From NCBI GenBank assembly GCA_026724425.1, contig JAIUCV010000001.1, positions 13,622,556 through 13,686,555 of the forward strand: a stretch of DNA of 64,000 nucleotides. The letters run 5' to 3'. The position numbers and the translations under genes are program-made. The notes under the pieces are model-generated. The model made no database searches, was not told the origin of the DNA, and worked only from the letters and a program-made list of their open reading frames with translations. Shown in pieces: positions 36,861-50,698 of this stretch (its first letter is position 1; each line of letters opens with the position of its first letter). The DNA is from Erythrophleum ivorense (Eukaryota; Streptophyta; Magnoliopsida; Fabales; Fabaceae).

Positions 36861-38029
36861 ATATTTATAATTTTTTTCACTTCTTATTATTAAAATTTTA
36901 AATTAAATATAATAAAAAATTATATCATCTAATTCATGTAAAATTTATAATAAAAAATTTTAAAAATTAAAATTATCTTTAAAAATTATAATTAATATTA
37001 AATTTTAAAAATATTATTACTAAATTTAAAAAATTTGTTACAGAGTATAAAGAAATATTAAATTTTTTTACAGAGTACAGAGAAATATTAAAATTTTTTA
37101 TACTCATTAATAAATCTCTAAATTTAATGATAAATTTTTTAAAATTTAATGATAATTATGATTATATAGAAGAATAATTTTAATTTTTAATTTTTTTGTT
37201 ATAGATTTTATAAAATTTAGATCTTTAAATGTATTTTTTTAATATAATAATTATATAATTTTTTAAACAAAAAATTGTTGTATACATGAGAGAGAGAAAG
37301 AGATATATATATAATTATTAGAATTTATTTTATATGTGTACATCGATTATTCTAAGCATATTTAAAATGGATTTGATTATTAGGTATATTTATGTCTAAT
37401 GTATTTTAGAATTTTTTTTAATAATAATATAATGAGCATATAATTTTTATAGATAAGTGTATAATTATACATCATATGATTAATTTTTTTAAAAAAAAAT
37501 TGATAAATATTTTAGTTTTTAAAAAATTTAATAACCAAAAAAATATAAATATATTTAAATCTAATCCTTGTTATATTTTGATTTGCCGCCACTTGCGATT
37601 CATTGGATGGTAGGATTAAGAGCAGGCTGTTTGGAGGGAAATAAAATAAAAGTTAAATAACCTCATCTGATAAATATAATATTAGCAACTTGCATATAAT
37701 TTATAAGTAGCACTTACATGTAAAAGAAATATGAACTTTATTTTTCTTTCTCTCAGCATTGATTTCGAGAGAATTTCCAAGCACTTACAATTTCTTTACA
37801 CCAAAGTCTTTTTTTTCTTTTTAAGGAATTAAAATGTTTTAACTTAAAACAATGTATTAAGATTTAAATTTAAAAGAAAATATTTCTATATAAAAATATA
37901 TAAATTTCTACGTTGTTACATATTATTATTCTCAAGAACAATTATTGATCGGTTTTTATCTTTCACAGAATTAGCATAATTTTTTAATATAATTTTTTTA
38001 AAATTAAAAAATATAAATACAATTATTCA
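36861..38029. other. AT-rich intergenic stretch, nothing recognised
   Basis: Almost entirely A/T, with homopolymer runs and a short ga/ta run near 37290-37312. No coding potential. Confidence 0.7.
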
Positions 38030-38350
38030 GCAAGTGACACGGGAGAACTCTAGAAACGTCTGAGAATATGACACGCGTAGCATGGATCCACGTGTGAAAA
38101 GTGGGTTGGATAAGGTAATTGCGATGTAGGAGCCGCTGATTTGTTCTCTTGCTGAATGATTGGAATCACAGACAGTTGTCTTCGTAGATCGCCACGTGGA
38201 GAGAGGACATAGTTTGCGTGAGAGTGAAGGGACTAAAATAGCCCTACAATTATTGAGAAGTAGCGAAGATAATATGGATTTTAAAATATGAGAGGCAGAA
38301 ATACGATTGGGTGGAAGATTTCTAGAGGATCCGTGCATTCAACGGAACCA
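38030..38350. promoter_or_regulatory. Promoter-like island with ABRE/G-box motifs, no adjacent gene
   Basis: Within 130 bases are CCACGTGT (38088-38095), CCACGTGG (38192-38199) and gacacgcgt (38070-38078), whose complement ACGCGTGTC matches the CE3 coupling element known from ABA-responsive promoters. GC is well above the surroundings. No gene of plausible quality lies within several kb on either side. The motifs are seen; regulatory function is inferred and may be a relic. Confidence 0.4.
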
Positions 38351-38508
38351 CATAATTGCACCTACAACTGAATAATGATCTCCGTCGATTCCAAACTTCC
38401 CCACCAAAATTAGCAAATTTTATTTTAAAAAAAAAATCATCCAACATAAGTTTTTTTTTATGTATTCCTTCTTGGGAGGGTGTATTATTTCAAAAATTAT
38501 ATATGTAC

Positions 38509-38539
<31 letters not shown>

Positions 38540-39818
38540 AAAATTTAAAACAGCCCAATTCATTCAACTAAATTTAAAAAATTTAACAATTACAATTTAT
38601 TAATTTACATATAATAAACGAATACAATAATTTATTTTGAATAATATAACTCAAAATAATTTAAACACGACAAGACATTTTAATCAAAGGACTTTAATAA
38701 AAATATTAAGTCATTTAACCTTAGCTTCATCGTCAACTTATTTTTAGTACAATGTTACCAAAGCCTCCCTCGTGCCAAAACGAACAGGAAAAAAAAAAAA
38801 GAACGAAAATTATCTCAATACTCGTAACTCTAATTTTCTCTGTCACATACCATGATTTCTTTCTCTTAGGTCACGATCAATATATATATATATATATATT
38901 AGTTGCTTGACATATATTAAAGTGAATGTCAATTTTTTTAATTAATTTAAATATTTTTAAATACTGTTTTTTGTTATCTTGTCTTACAATTTAAATATAA
39001 TTTTATTCCACTTATATCAATAAAAATTAAAATTTTAATTCAAAACATAGCTTGGAAATAATGTTCGTCTCCAGAAGATATATTGGTGAAAACAGGAAAT
39101 GTTAGAAGTATACATTGGAAAGAAAAGATAATGGTTTGATATGCACTAAAGTCATTTTAATGTTTTTTAATATATTGTAAAATAAGATATTCAAATAAAA
39201 ATTTAATTAGGATTACTTTTGTTATGATTTAAAATAAATAAAAGAAGTACTGATAATTGAATAATTTATCCCTCTCCCCTTTATATTAATAGTTAATCTA
39301 GTAGGTGTAGTATCTATTTTCTTTAAAAAAATTTATCTATATTAATAATATGATTAATTTGGGGACCAAAGATACCAATAAAGCCATATCATACACTGCT
39401 GCCTGGGAAGTATAAAAGTTCGTGTCAATATTTTTTAATTAATTTTTTAAAAATGTGTAAATAAAAATTAAATTATAATATTTTTTTAATTTTTAAAAAT
39501 AACAAAGAGAAGTAGTAACTTTTCACTATCTTCATTTTAACTTTTCTTAGGGCTCATAAGGTAAACAACTTCTTGTTATCTACATTTTAACTTTTTTTTT
39601 GGAATTATAATTTTTATTCATATGTTCTTTAAAAAAATTTCTCATTTCTTTATTTTAGTTTGAGATACCAAGGCTCCATTTGGTTCGTTGCATCGCAAAT
39701 ATAATTCATTTACATAGTTTGTATAATGTCTATTATGCTCTTATAATTATTATTCTATTTATCAAATTATCTTTTTAAAAATAAAAATAAAATAATTGTT
39801 TCTTATCTCATTTACGTC
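38351..39818. other. AT-rich intergenic stretch with TA microsatellites
   Basis: Contains TA runs at about 38500-38541 and 38880-38899. A ggctccatttggttcgttgc segment near 39672 resembles the ends of hAT-type MITEs, but I found no partner end. No gene. Confidence 0.6.
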
Positions 39819-40086
39819 ATGGGCACAAGGGCTAAAAAGGAAATGAAGGAAAATTATTTAAAAGAAGGCAAAAGAAAACAAATCATAATAAATAAATAAA
39901 TGCATCATATCAACTACAATATTTTTGAATCCAACTATTATATTGATATATTGATGGGCATAAGGGCTAAAAAGAAAACGGACACAAATTAAAAAAAGAA
40001 AGAAAGAAGAAAAGAACACAGATCATAATAAATAAATAAATGCATTACATTAAATACAGTTTATCTACGGTATTTTTGGATCCAAC
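39819..40086. repeat. 135-bp tandem duplication
   Basis: Two copies start at 39819 and 39954, each with atgggca[c/t]aagggctaaaaa, aataaataaataaatgcat and tttttg[a/g]atccaact. The second is followed directly by a TA microsatellite (40087-40115). Confidence 0.85.
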
Positions 40087-40087
40087 T

Positions 40088-40115
<28 letters not shown>

Positions 40116-40118
<3 letters not shown>

Positions 40119-42852
40119 TAGGTAATGTTATTAAAAAAATGACAAAAAGGAGAAAGATTTATAAAATTATGTGCAAAATAATAAATCTTTAAGCTATAGT
40201 GAATTTCTAAGATTTAAATTTTGAATAATACTTAGTAGACAAGTTTACATTAGAACCTTGTTTACAGCTCAATAGATTCGGTTTATTTATAATTAGGGGG
40301 CGAGTCTCCCCCAACTCCCACTATATTCGTATTCCTTCCTATTCTTTTTATTCAAAAATTTCAGTAACTTTTAATTCTTAATCTTAATCTTTAAAATGGA
40401 CAACTAAATCAAAATTAAAATCATGGCTAGTAATTTAGAATTTAAAAATAATGATATTATATATTTTTTATTAAAAAATAGAAAGTAGCAATCTTGAAAA
40501 ACAAAAGTCAAATGAATTACAACTCTAGTTGCTATTGTCTTCTTTGTTTTAATATTTGAAGTAATTTATCTTTGAATCAGATCCGGATCTTAATCTGATC
40601 TCATCTGCCTGATTTAAACTTCGATCTGATCGTAATAAAAATAATCAAAATCACATATAAGCCCTAAACATCAACTTGAGATCTGCTTAACATATGGTGG
40701 CAATTGATTCTTAATTAATTAAGCAAATTGGAAATTAAATATTGGATGACTAATTCAATCTTCCCATGTAAAAAATTTTGTTCAAATGGAGAGTGAGGAA
40801 AGTTTATTCTTATATGTATTTTTATAATAAATGACCCAGTATATTCTTTTACATTTGCCTGGCCCTTTAACAAATAGCTTAATATATCAGAGACACTTTG
40901 TTTGCGTTTTCATTTTTATTTGTTAATGATACCGTAAACATAATTTTGCATATAATTGATGTCTTCTTCTATATGTATCGTAGTCGACATCAAATTACAT
41001 ATTTTTACATTCGAAGCCACAAAGGGTAATTTAGTGGTAAGCGATAGATGTAGGAATATCATCTTAGATTCAAACTCTTGTTCTATCATATGCTAAAAAT
41101 ATTTATACATGTTCACTTTACTATAAAAGACTGAAAATAAATTTCAAGAAGTTTAAAATTCGGATTTTATTGTAAACACTTCGTAAGTTTTAATGGAAAA
41201 ATGGATTATTTGCACCTCTTGGAGTAGTACTCCAAGAGAAAATTTAGACTGCTACGACTTATATTTTAATTTTTAAATTTGATTTTTTTCTTGTTTTGAA
41301 AGAAATAAAATGAAAATAATTTTTTAAGTACTAATTTAAGAAAATAATAATTGAGATTAAAAAATTAAAAAAAAATAAAACTTGAATCATCTAACTAAAA
41401 TATGGACATTTCAAATATGCTCTTAAAAGAGTAGCATAGAGGTGCAAAGAAAGAAACGAGAATGACAAAAACACACTCATTAGGGCTCATAGTGAAATTC
41501 ATTAAATCCTTTGAAATTGATTATTAGAGGTAGTGTAAATTGTATCAAAAAAATTTTTTACCATAGAATTAAAAAATGAGTCAAGAATGTAGAAATATAC
41601 AATTATGTATTTTATTACAACAACAATAACAAATAGCAATTTTTCATTAGATGGGATCAATCACATACATCAAATAACGTCATTTTCATTTTTTTCCATA
41701 GAATCCCTTCTTTAACTTGCTAAAGTTGATATTGTTCAACCAAATAACGGGTCCTGAGCCAAAGCAAGAGTACCAATCAATCAGATGGAATTTTGTTTCA
41801 AAATTATTTTCATGTTAGTTTTAGATTAATACATAGAATCTTAATTATTAATTAATTTTCTTTGATCGTTTATGTAAAATCTTTATTTAACGTAAAGACA
41901 CCAAATTAAACAATTATAATAAATAGTATATGTACTTTAAGAAGCCATGCTTTGAGTCTTTGATGTGATCACGTGTTCACGATTAGATTCTAAGTCTTCT
42001 TCTATTTATTTATTTGTTAAGTAACTAATAGTGTGGTAGTTATGTAATGTATGAGATATTATTATGCATATATGCTTAAATGTAATAAATTTATAAAATT
42101 ATGTATTCATAATTTTGTATAAAAATATAGAAAATGGAAATATGGCGGATGAAATAAATTAATTTAAAAATATTATAACAATGTGAATATGATAAAATAT
42201 TTTACCAGATTGCAAAGAACCCTTTATTGTTCACAAATAAGCTGCACGTGTCAATTAAATGTTGGCAATTATTAATTGTAGAATAACCAACTTATATATG
42301 ACATCTTTATCTAGTGCTGCCGAAAATTTTTAATTTTGTAATACCTTTTAATATGAAGATTAAAAGCTATTGCATTCTTAGGGTAAAAATAAAATGTCCA
42401 CCATTATTAGTCATCCAAAATATCTCACCACTCAAACATACTTTCTAGTTATCAATCCATTGACACTAATTACTAAATTTAGTATGTTTTGACCAACATG
42501 CATTAGTAGTGAAATTTTGAAAATCCAATAGTGTCCATTGTCATTTAAGTTTTTTAAAAATGACAACTATCTTCAAACTATCTTCCACAAGGTTATAACC
42601 AAAGCACTCTAGGTTTCTCACAGTATTAGTTAATTGTAAAAGTGAATTAGCATCAATAATTAAAATCTACAAAAAAAATGTATTTTTTGAATAAAAAAAT
42701 GAATTAAAATGAACCTTTAAAAGTGTTGCTTTCCATATGGTTAATCTACCTAATATTATTACTTAAAGGATGAATAAGTTATGCAAGCTAAACTACTAAC
42801 GGCACAAATAACCTTTAATGGAAAATGCAGATCATAAAGAATAAGAAATTCA
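40116..42852. other. Intergenic stretch, no gene
   Basis: Apart from the SINE-like segment near 41020-41080 I see no structured feature and no coding frame. Confidence 0.6.
41027..41077 (+). repeat. SINE-like tRNA-derived box A/box B pair
   Basis: taatttagtggtaag (41027-41041) resembles a Pol III box A, and gattcaaactc (41067-41077) resembles box B, about 30 bases apart as in tRNA genes. The flanks do not pair as an acceptor stem, so this is not a tRNA gene. A tRNA-derived SINE head is the likely reading; its 3' end is not defined. Confidence 0.4.
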
Positions 42853-43157
42853 GGGTCTATTTGATTCTATTTTGGTTTTAATATTTTTAAAATAGATATG
42901 TTTTAAAATAAATTTTGAAAATAAATTTTTTTTTGTTTGAATCATTATTCTGAAAAATCATTATTTTTTATTTATTTTTAAATTTTACAAAACAAAAGTT
43001 ACAAAACATCTAAAAAATATTTTGATTTTTCTGTTTCTTAAAACATAATTCTATTTTTTTGTTTTACAAAATATTTTATTAAAAATACATTGTCAAATAA
43101 GTTTTTTTTTATTCTTAAAAACATAAAACTATTCTAAAAATAGAAAATCAAACAAGC
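42853..43157. mobile_element. Putative MITE (foldback element)
   Basis: About 305 bases, starting gggtctatttgattctatttt and ending with the inverse of gcttgtttgattttctattt, so the two ends are imperfect inverted repeats. The interior is A/T-rich and largely self-complementary. The 5-mer attca directly flanks both sides (42848-42852, 43158-43162). No coding capacity. The class (hAT or Mutator type) cannot be settled by eye. Confidence 0.5.
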
Positions 43158-44867
43158 ATTCAATTTCTCTTAAAAAGGGATCTTCAATCTTCATAGTGGA
43201 GATTGTAAGAAAGAAAACATTATCTTGGAAATGTAGAAGGACAATAAGCAAAGACTTCTACTTCTCCCAAGTTTTGAGGTAATTTTTTCTTTTAACGAAA
43301 GTACCATCTTCCATATTTTATTTCTAGTACTTGGATACGAATGAAAAGCACCTAACAATCTTTGCAAAGAGTGGAGTAAGAATAGATTTAATATTGTGTG
43401 AAGAAAGCCCACAACTAAAAGAAAATAATTTAACCATGATTGTTTCTAGAAGAAGGTAGACACTAATGAGTGTATAAACCATATTGCAAGTTTGCTTTTG
43501 ACTAACACAATCCTAATTCTTGTCGGACAAAGAATAATATTCTGGTCGAATACATCCATGGTAGACTATTTGATTAAGATTACTCAAATAATGAAAAATC
43601 ACATTAGATTACTCTAATGTGCATTTTTAACCCTTTATAATAAACCCCCAATGTACGCATTCTTCAAATTGATAACTTATTTAAATAATCATTTTACACA
43701 GCTTTGTGGACATGCTATTACATTGAAAAGATATGATGTTTTCGAAACTTATGTTTCATGCTTAAATTTTTCAATTGAATGATAACTATTGTTAAAATTT
43801 TATATTCCCAAATCTTTGTATGCTGTTAAACTAGACTTATTCACTTTCTCTTCTATTTCCCTTTCATGATTTCCTTATTGAATTTTGGGTGATTGGTGAT
43901 CATATTAAGATTTTTTGTCATTTGTTGTCTTTTCTTAATATAAGCTTGTTTACTTGTTGAAATAATGAAAAAAAAATCATTTCTATTTTAAAAATAACAA
44001 TTAATAAGAAAATCAATTGCTAAAAGTGTTAACATGAGACTTATAAGGATAAATTCTAAAAATCATAAAAGTACTAATTGATTTCTCTATGATTTAATGT
44101 TAAAGAGATCCCACTATACTTTTTGAGAATAGTGGATTTTTCATATTAACAAAAAGTGAAGTTATAAAATTATCAACTAACGTTAATCTTTCAATATTTT
44201 ATTGAGAAAGCTAATCTTAAATTCTTTGTAATTATAGAATAAATTAATTAGTTATATTAAAATTCATAAATTCTTAACATTTATGAATTTTGTAATTATG
44301 ATAAAAGTAGGTGAAAAATCCCTGGAACATCATTTCTTAACATTTAAGGAAGGAACAATTGAGGAAGGTGGAACTCTTACAATAAGAATTATTTATTTTC
44401 AAGAGTTTTTTAAAACACTTTTATTTGAATAGAAATATAGTTAATATTGATGGATAAACTTTAAAATATTGCTTGAATCAATAATTATATAGGATCCATC
44501 TACATTCATTAAGAATATGCCTTCTTAATAATGTAAAGCATTTATTTTTTAATCAGTAAATTTTACTCACACATAATTGCAAATTGGTTGGATAATATAA
44601 ATGAGAAGAGAATGTATAATGCTAGTAGGTAGAGTAAAAAATAATTTTTGTACCTTTACTTTTAAAAAGATAATTTGATGATTAAAATGGTAATTCAATG
44701 AATTGAATAATTATTATAAAGATATAATAAATATTATATAAATTATATAAGAATATATATGTTCGTATTGCGGCAAATCAAACTGAGTTACAAGATTTTA
44801 AACAAAGTCATCAATCATCATAAATTAATTAATTAATTGACATAAATATAATTAAATCATATTAGAT
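43158..44867. other. AT-rich intergenic stretch, nothing recognised
   Basis: No gene. The minus frame at 43191-43412 shows no family resemblance. Confidence 0.6.
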
Positions 44868-45345
44868 CAAATTCAATTGGATTGAATAAAATCAAATAAA
44901 ATTATAATTTAATTGTGAAAGTATGTATAAAAATAATTCTTTTTTTTATGTATGTATAAAAATAGTTCTACCTTCTTCGAATATTGTGGTACTGTGAATA
45001 TAGATAGCATTTCGGAGATTTTTACACATACATATTCAAATTCAATTGAATTAAATAAAATAAATAAAATTATAATTTAATGATAACAGTATATAAAAAA
45101 ATCCTAATACGTCACTTGTTCGCAATTTAAAGCACCACTTGTCAACATTTAAAAGAAGTTAAATTGCTTTTATACATGAAATAGACATAATTAAATCATA
45201 TCAAATTCAAATTCAATTGGATTAAATAAAATCAAATAAAATTATAATTTAATTGTAAAAGTATGTTAAAAAAAACTTTGAAATGCCATTTGTCAATAGT
45301 TCCAAGTACTACTCGTTAGCATTTAAAGAAGATAAAATTGCTTTA
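44868..45345. repeat. About 170-bp tandem repeat, three copies
   Basis: The landmark caaattcaattg[g/a]att starts at 44868, 45037 and 45208. Each is followed by aaaattataatttaat and an AT-rich tail; the last two share ccacttgtcaacattta-like and aaattgctttaat segments. The copies are clearly diverged. Confidence 0.75.
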
Positions 45346-48300
45346 ATAACAATACTAATACTAATAATAATAATAGAATATAAATAATGGATAAATTGCT
45401 TAAATAAGATATCAAATTGTAATTATTGTGGATTAGAGAGCCAACTCAACCCTACTTCTTACCTATTAATTAATTTCAATAACGTTATTTTTAATGGACT
45501 AAACCCAACAGTATCACTTTATTAATCAATATGTATTAGGTTTTTATGATTGGACTATACATTCAATTAGTCTAAAAAACAAAATTCCAATTAATCAAAC
45601 TCAGTAATAAAATTATAATAGTTTGAACTGGTTTTGTCTTTACTAGTTAGGAACTTTCTGCTTTAAAAGTATGCTGCTATGAGGAAAAAGCACATTTTCA
45701 AAATTTGAAAATTTTTAAAGAAAAAAATTGAAAAATCAATAATCAATAGTAAATTAGGAAAGTTGAGAGATGATAAAGATATTCCTGAAAATGTTTGAAC
45801 AGACGTTGAAGAAATGAAAAGAAAAAGTAGTTGAATATAATAATATTATGCCATTAGAATGCTTTGGACAATTTGGAATCTATAAGCAAAATTCCAAGAG
45901 AATACAGTAATATTATATCAAGAACATTCATGCAGTAAGACAGGGTGATGTATGCTATTTTGGAAAATTAATTTGCCAAAAAGTAGGTAATGACTTAAAT
46001 TTATATCACGACAACTAACTCCATTTTTTTTGTAAAATAAATTATAAAATTAAAGAGTTTATGAGAATCTTAATTCAATAGCAGTTAGATGTTTGTTAAT
46101 TGTGAAATTCATCCCATCTCTATGTCATACCAAAAGTGACTTTTTATCTGAATTATAATAATAGTGGCAAAAGGAATTTTAGTTCTTCCGAAAAGTTTTC
46201 AAAGGAAAATATTAAAAAAATCAAAATAAAATAAAATTGACACACACCTATGTCAATTAATCAATCTATTTTACAGTCAAATCCAAAGAAAGTCATTAAT
46301 ATTGGAGTTAAATAATTTTTAAAAGATTTCTTTGCGATTTGAGCTCAAGAGTAATTGATTTAATTAGAATTAGAATTTGTATCAAAATTACATGTTTGCT
46401 CTCATCATTGTTAGAATTCTTAAAGTCCAAAATTTTACAAATCTTGATTCATAGAATAACATATGAATAGCTAGTTTTCAAAATTTGTTTGAATTGAGTT
46501 AATCTTAAAAAGCAAAGAGCAAATGAAGGAGTCTTGTTCTTCAACCCTTTTGGAAGATCGCAAAATTTGAAACGTCCTACTGGTCAGAGAATAGTTCAAC
46601 TACGATATGGTACGCAAATTAGGCAAACGACAGGATCAATTAATAATAATATAAAAATTTATAGCAAGCCGAGGAGAAGAGCCAAGCTCTGTATTCTTTT
46701 TAAACTATAGTGCAGTGAAAGTGATATAATAACAAGATGTGCAGGAAAAAATTTAAAATTTTAAAATAAATTCAGAAAAAAATGCACGAACCTCGAGAGA
46801 AAGAATAGTAACAACTTCCTACAAAATTTATATTATGTATAGAATATAGATTAGGGTAAACAAGATGGAACCCATGTTATACAAAAGAAATTTAAAATTT
46901 TAAAATAAAAAAAAAATATACACAGCCTAAAGAAAAACAAGTTGTTACTATTCACAATAATAGCTTTGTGCAAAGTTTATAATATATATAGGTTATATGT
47001 TCTTTTTTTTGAAATTTGTTAAAATTATATAATTTTTAATTTTTAAAAATCTTTTAATCAAATTTTTATTTTTTTACATTTAAATATCATCGATTAATCT
47101 AAATAAAGGGAAGGTTAATTAATCTTTCAGTTAAACAAGTTTAAAATTAAATTAAAGTGTAATATAATTTTTTTTAAAAAAAATCTATATATTTTTTGAA
47201 AAAAAAGTCTATATAATTTTGACAAAATTAATTTAAAAAATTGTGTAAGTTATCCTAATAATTATTTGATTTGTGAAAAAGCTTCCATATACAATTGTGG
47301 TTAATTTAATTGGTTAAACTGTCAAGTACCTTATCTTCTATAATAGTAGGAAAATTTGCAACTTGCTATTTGTTTTGTTGGGGACCAACATCCCACTTGC
47401 CTATAATTAAACAATTTCAGAAAAATATTGTCCGCTCATGTGTTAGGACTTTGTTTTCCCACCTTACATCATGGGGCTCTTTGTCTGAAAAAATATTATA
47501 ATGTTATTTTAATAAAAATATTGAAAAATTAATAAAATAAAGATAAGATTAGATAATACCAAAGCACAAATTACATTTTTTAAAGGATAATATTTTAGAC
47601 TTTTTATACTTTAACTCTCAGTTGTGTACTGAAATTTTCAGTATTAATAATGGGCCAAGGCCCTATGCACGCTGGTGTCGTCATACTCAAACTATTCTTG
47701 GAAATCTAAACTAACAATGTTGAATTTGATCGAGTCAAGTGTGTTGAATTTTCCAACCTTGAGTTTCTGAACCCACCGCATTTCACAATTAGATGCGTAG
47801 CCACTTCGTCAAACAATGAAGCACAAAATTTTATGAAAAATACTGTCGTGCGGGGAATGACTTGTACTAATTGAACAAGTTCCCACTCTCTGTTTAATTT
47901 GGCGTGTAAATCGTGCAAATTTAGTAAACTTCAGTACTTTTTTTTTTGGGGCCTGAACTTCAGTACTTATTGAATGATGCATATTTTGTTATGTTCAATT
48001 TTGACGTCTCTGATAAAAAATATTACTGAATAAAGAGAACATAACCTAATTTTTCAGAGCATGATATTATTAAATTTTAGGTTAAAATAATATTTTAATC
48101 TCTTAACTTTTTTTATTATTTTAAATTAATCTCTCAAATTTAAAATATTTTAAAACAATTCATTAAATTTTAAATTCATCTTATAAAATTTTTTTAGTAA
48201 AACTTGTTAAGTTTTAACCAATGTAAAATCCACGTTATTATTAATGTTGTCTTGGATGATGAAATGATAGACTCAATCATCATAATCATCATTTTTTTTA

Positions 48301-49169
48301 AGCCATCTTCCTTTGAGCCCTACACCTCCTTGGATCGTGACCCAAAAGGCCACACCTATAATAAGAAGACTGGATTCTCTTGCATTTCACATATACCCAA
48401 ACTTTTGGCGAATTAGGGCGTGGAATCTAGAAGCTTTCCTCATATCAACATTAACTGAAACACGTAGAAAAATCCATAATAATGTTCCATTTAATACAAA
48501 ATTGTCAATCATCATCACGTTGCTCATCACGGATCCCAATTTCTCAACATTACATCTACTCATTGCTTCCGATGAGATATTGTGAAACTATACCCTTAAT
48601 GGACAAAAATTGAAATCAAATTCCTTAAATACCTTGAAATTTGACCATTTTTGGACGTTCAATAAGTAACCCAAGATAGACCAGGCTTGCCTTTTAAGAT
48701 TTTGTTTCACTTTCAAATTTGAAGATAAATGCATTATTTTCAACCTCCAAAATGTTTAGTCCTTCTTGGAGATTCCAATCTTTCCTAATCATGGAAATTA
48801 CTATATTTCTATTCAATAATTTCTCCAATAAATTTTTTTTAACCAGAGTTTTCTTACCATATTGATCATCTTAATGCCTTAATCTAGAGCTACAAAAAGA
48901 TCTCCTCCTTTCAATCTTGCTTTAGTGTCCTCTAAATCAATTTCCATTGGATCTTTCAATCTTCTAAAAACTATTAGGAGTCACACAAAATAAAGCTAAA
49001 CAAGCTTGTCTCCACTAAAGAAGGTAAAAATGGTTCTTATGGAGGAGAGAGTCATACATAGAGGTCTCACGAAGGAGAGAGAAAATTGTTGTGTTTGGTT
49101 AGGTGTGCAAAGTTGGAAGGAATGGGTATTAAGAATAGTTTGGAAAACTAAAGAAAACCAAATTTGACA
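45346..49169. other. AT-rich intergenic stretch, no gene
   Basis: A two-copy repeat built around aatttaaaattttaaaataa occurs near 46750 and 46890. The open frames at 47310-47501, 47706-47918, 48204-48585 and 48996-49181 have no recognisable domains. Confidence 0.6.
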
Positions 49170-50698
49170 TGGACTAATCAATTGGTGGCCAATAACTAAT
49201 TAGCTAGTACATTATAAGGTGGAACAAATTTTGTCCTTGCAAGTGTCAATTGACTAGCATGGTAAACTAGTCAGTTAATCACTTCAATAGTTATTTGATT
49301 ACTGTAACAGTTGACTCGTGTAATAGAGTAATCGATTAGTTCAAGTGAGTTCAACATTGTAATGTAATAGTCGACTGATAGCATCAGTTAACTTTTCAAC
49401 TAATAACAATTGATTAGTGACTAAACCAGTTAACTAGCATACTTTTAGAAAATGATTATAAAGTGTCCATTGTTGGTCCTCTAAGAGCAGCTGATTGGTC
49501 AATGTGAAAAAGTCAGAAACTTGAAAAGCTATAAATTGTTTTGGTGTCTTTTGGTTTGAATAATTATACTTCTTTGGTACAAATAGTCAAATGATTATTA
49601 TAGAGTTTAGTTAATCTGAATTAACTTATTGAATTTCATATTCAATGTGCAAAAAGGCATGATGGTTAATTTATGAGTTTATAAATACAAGAATTTTGAT
49701 TTTGATAGGACAAGTGAAATCATTCTTTCTCAATCTCTAGTTTTTTGAACCTTTATTTACTCAAAAAAGTGAGAATTTCATTATTTGTTGGGTATGATTT
49801 CTCTTAAGAAGCACCGATATGGGTACACATATCAGGTATGACACGATACGATACGTGAAATATGACAATTTCTAAAATTTCAAGATATGGGTACAGTAAT
49901 ATATATTTAATAATCTAACACATTAAAAACTAAATTAAACTATAAATAAGTTACAATAGCATAAATAATAAAACATTATACAATCAAACTAATCTTCATC
50001 TTCATCTATATCCACGTTACTAATATTCCCTGTGAGCTCTTGTTCCAAATCTGGTTCATCTAGAGATGAATTTGCAACTTTAAGACCTTTAGTCTCATCA
50101 AATGGCTCCTAATGATCTCCATTAACATCTCACATTCTAGTCACTCCATTAGAATACTTTTCACTCTTTCTTGATAGAAGACGAAGATTGATATGAACAT
50201 AAACTAAGTCTTCAGCCCTTTTTGGTCCAATTTGTTCCTTTTCAATGACTAAATGAAAAAGTAGATGCTTTAATTTCTTTCACAAGATGATGAACATGGT
50301 TGATGAAGAAGCTTTAATGCAAGCCGTTAGAGCATTAGAGTTAAAGAACCATAATTTTACTATCAATCTATAGACTCCAAATTCCACCTATCTTGTAAAG
50401 AATTAAATAATGAATATGCATTTAAAACTCCACAAAACATTGAAAACTCTTAAAGGACTAATTTTCTCTGCCTAGAATCTCTAAAATACATATTAAAACA
50501 TTTTAGTCCTCTTAGTTGAAATTTTAGTATTTAGATGAGGAGGAACTCTATTTGCTGTCACGTTATGTCATGTCAAGCCATTAAGGAGGGTAATACCTAT
50601 ATAATATGTAATAAAAACAATGAGAATTGGACTTGTTTAGCACATAATTAAATGTGAAAATAATATCAATAATGTAAGTATGGAATATTAGTATAACT

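Noticed and set aside
36635..36880. 81-codon minus-strand open frame
   Set aside because: No recognisable domain, and the C-terminal half reads through AT-rich sequence; kept only as a GC island.
38027..38338. 103-codon minus-strand open frame
   Set aside because: It covers the promoter-motif island, has no family resemblance and lacks supporting exons.
41027..41077. Possible tRNA gene
   Set aside because: Boxes A and B are present, but the acceptor and anticodon stems cannot be formed and no anticodon is clear.
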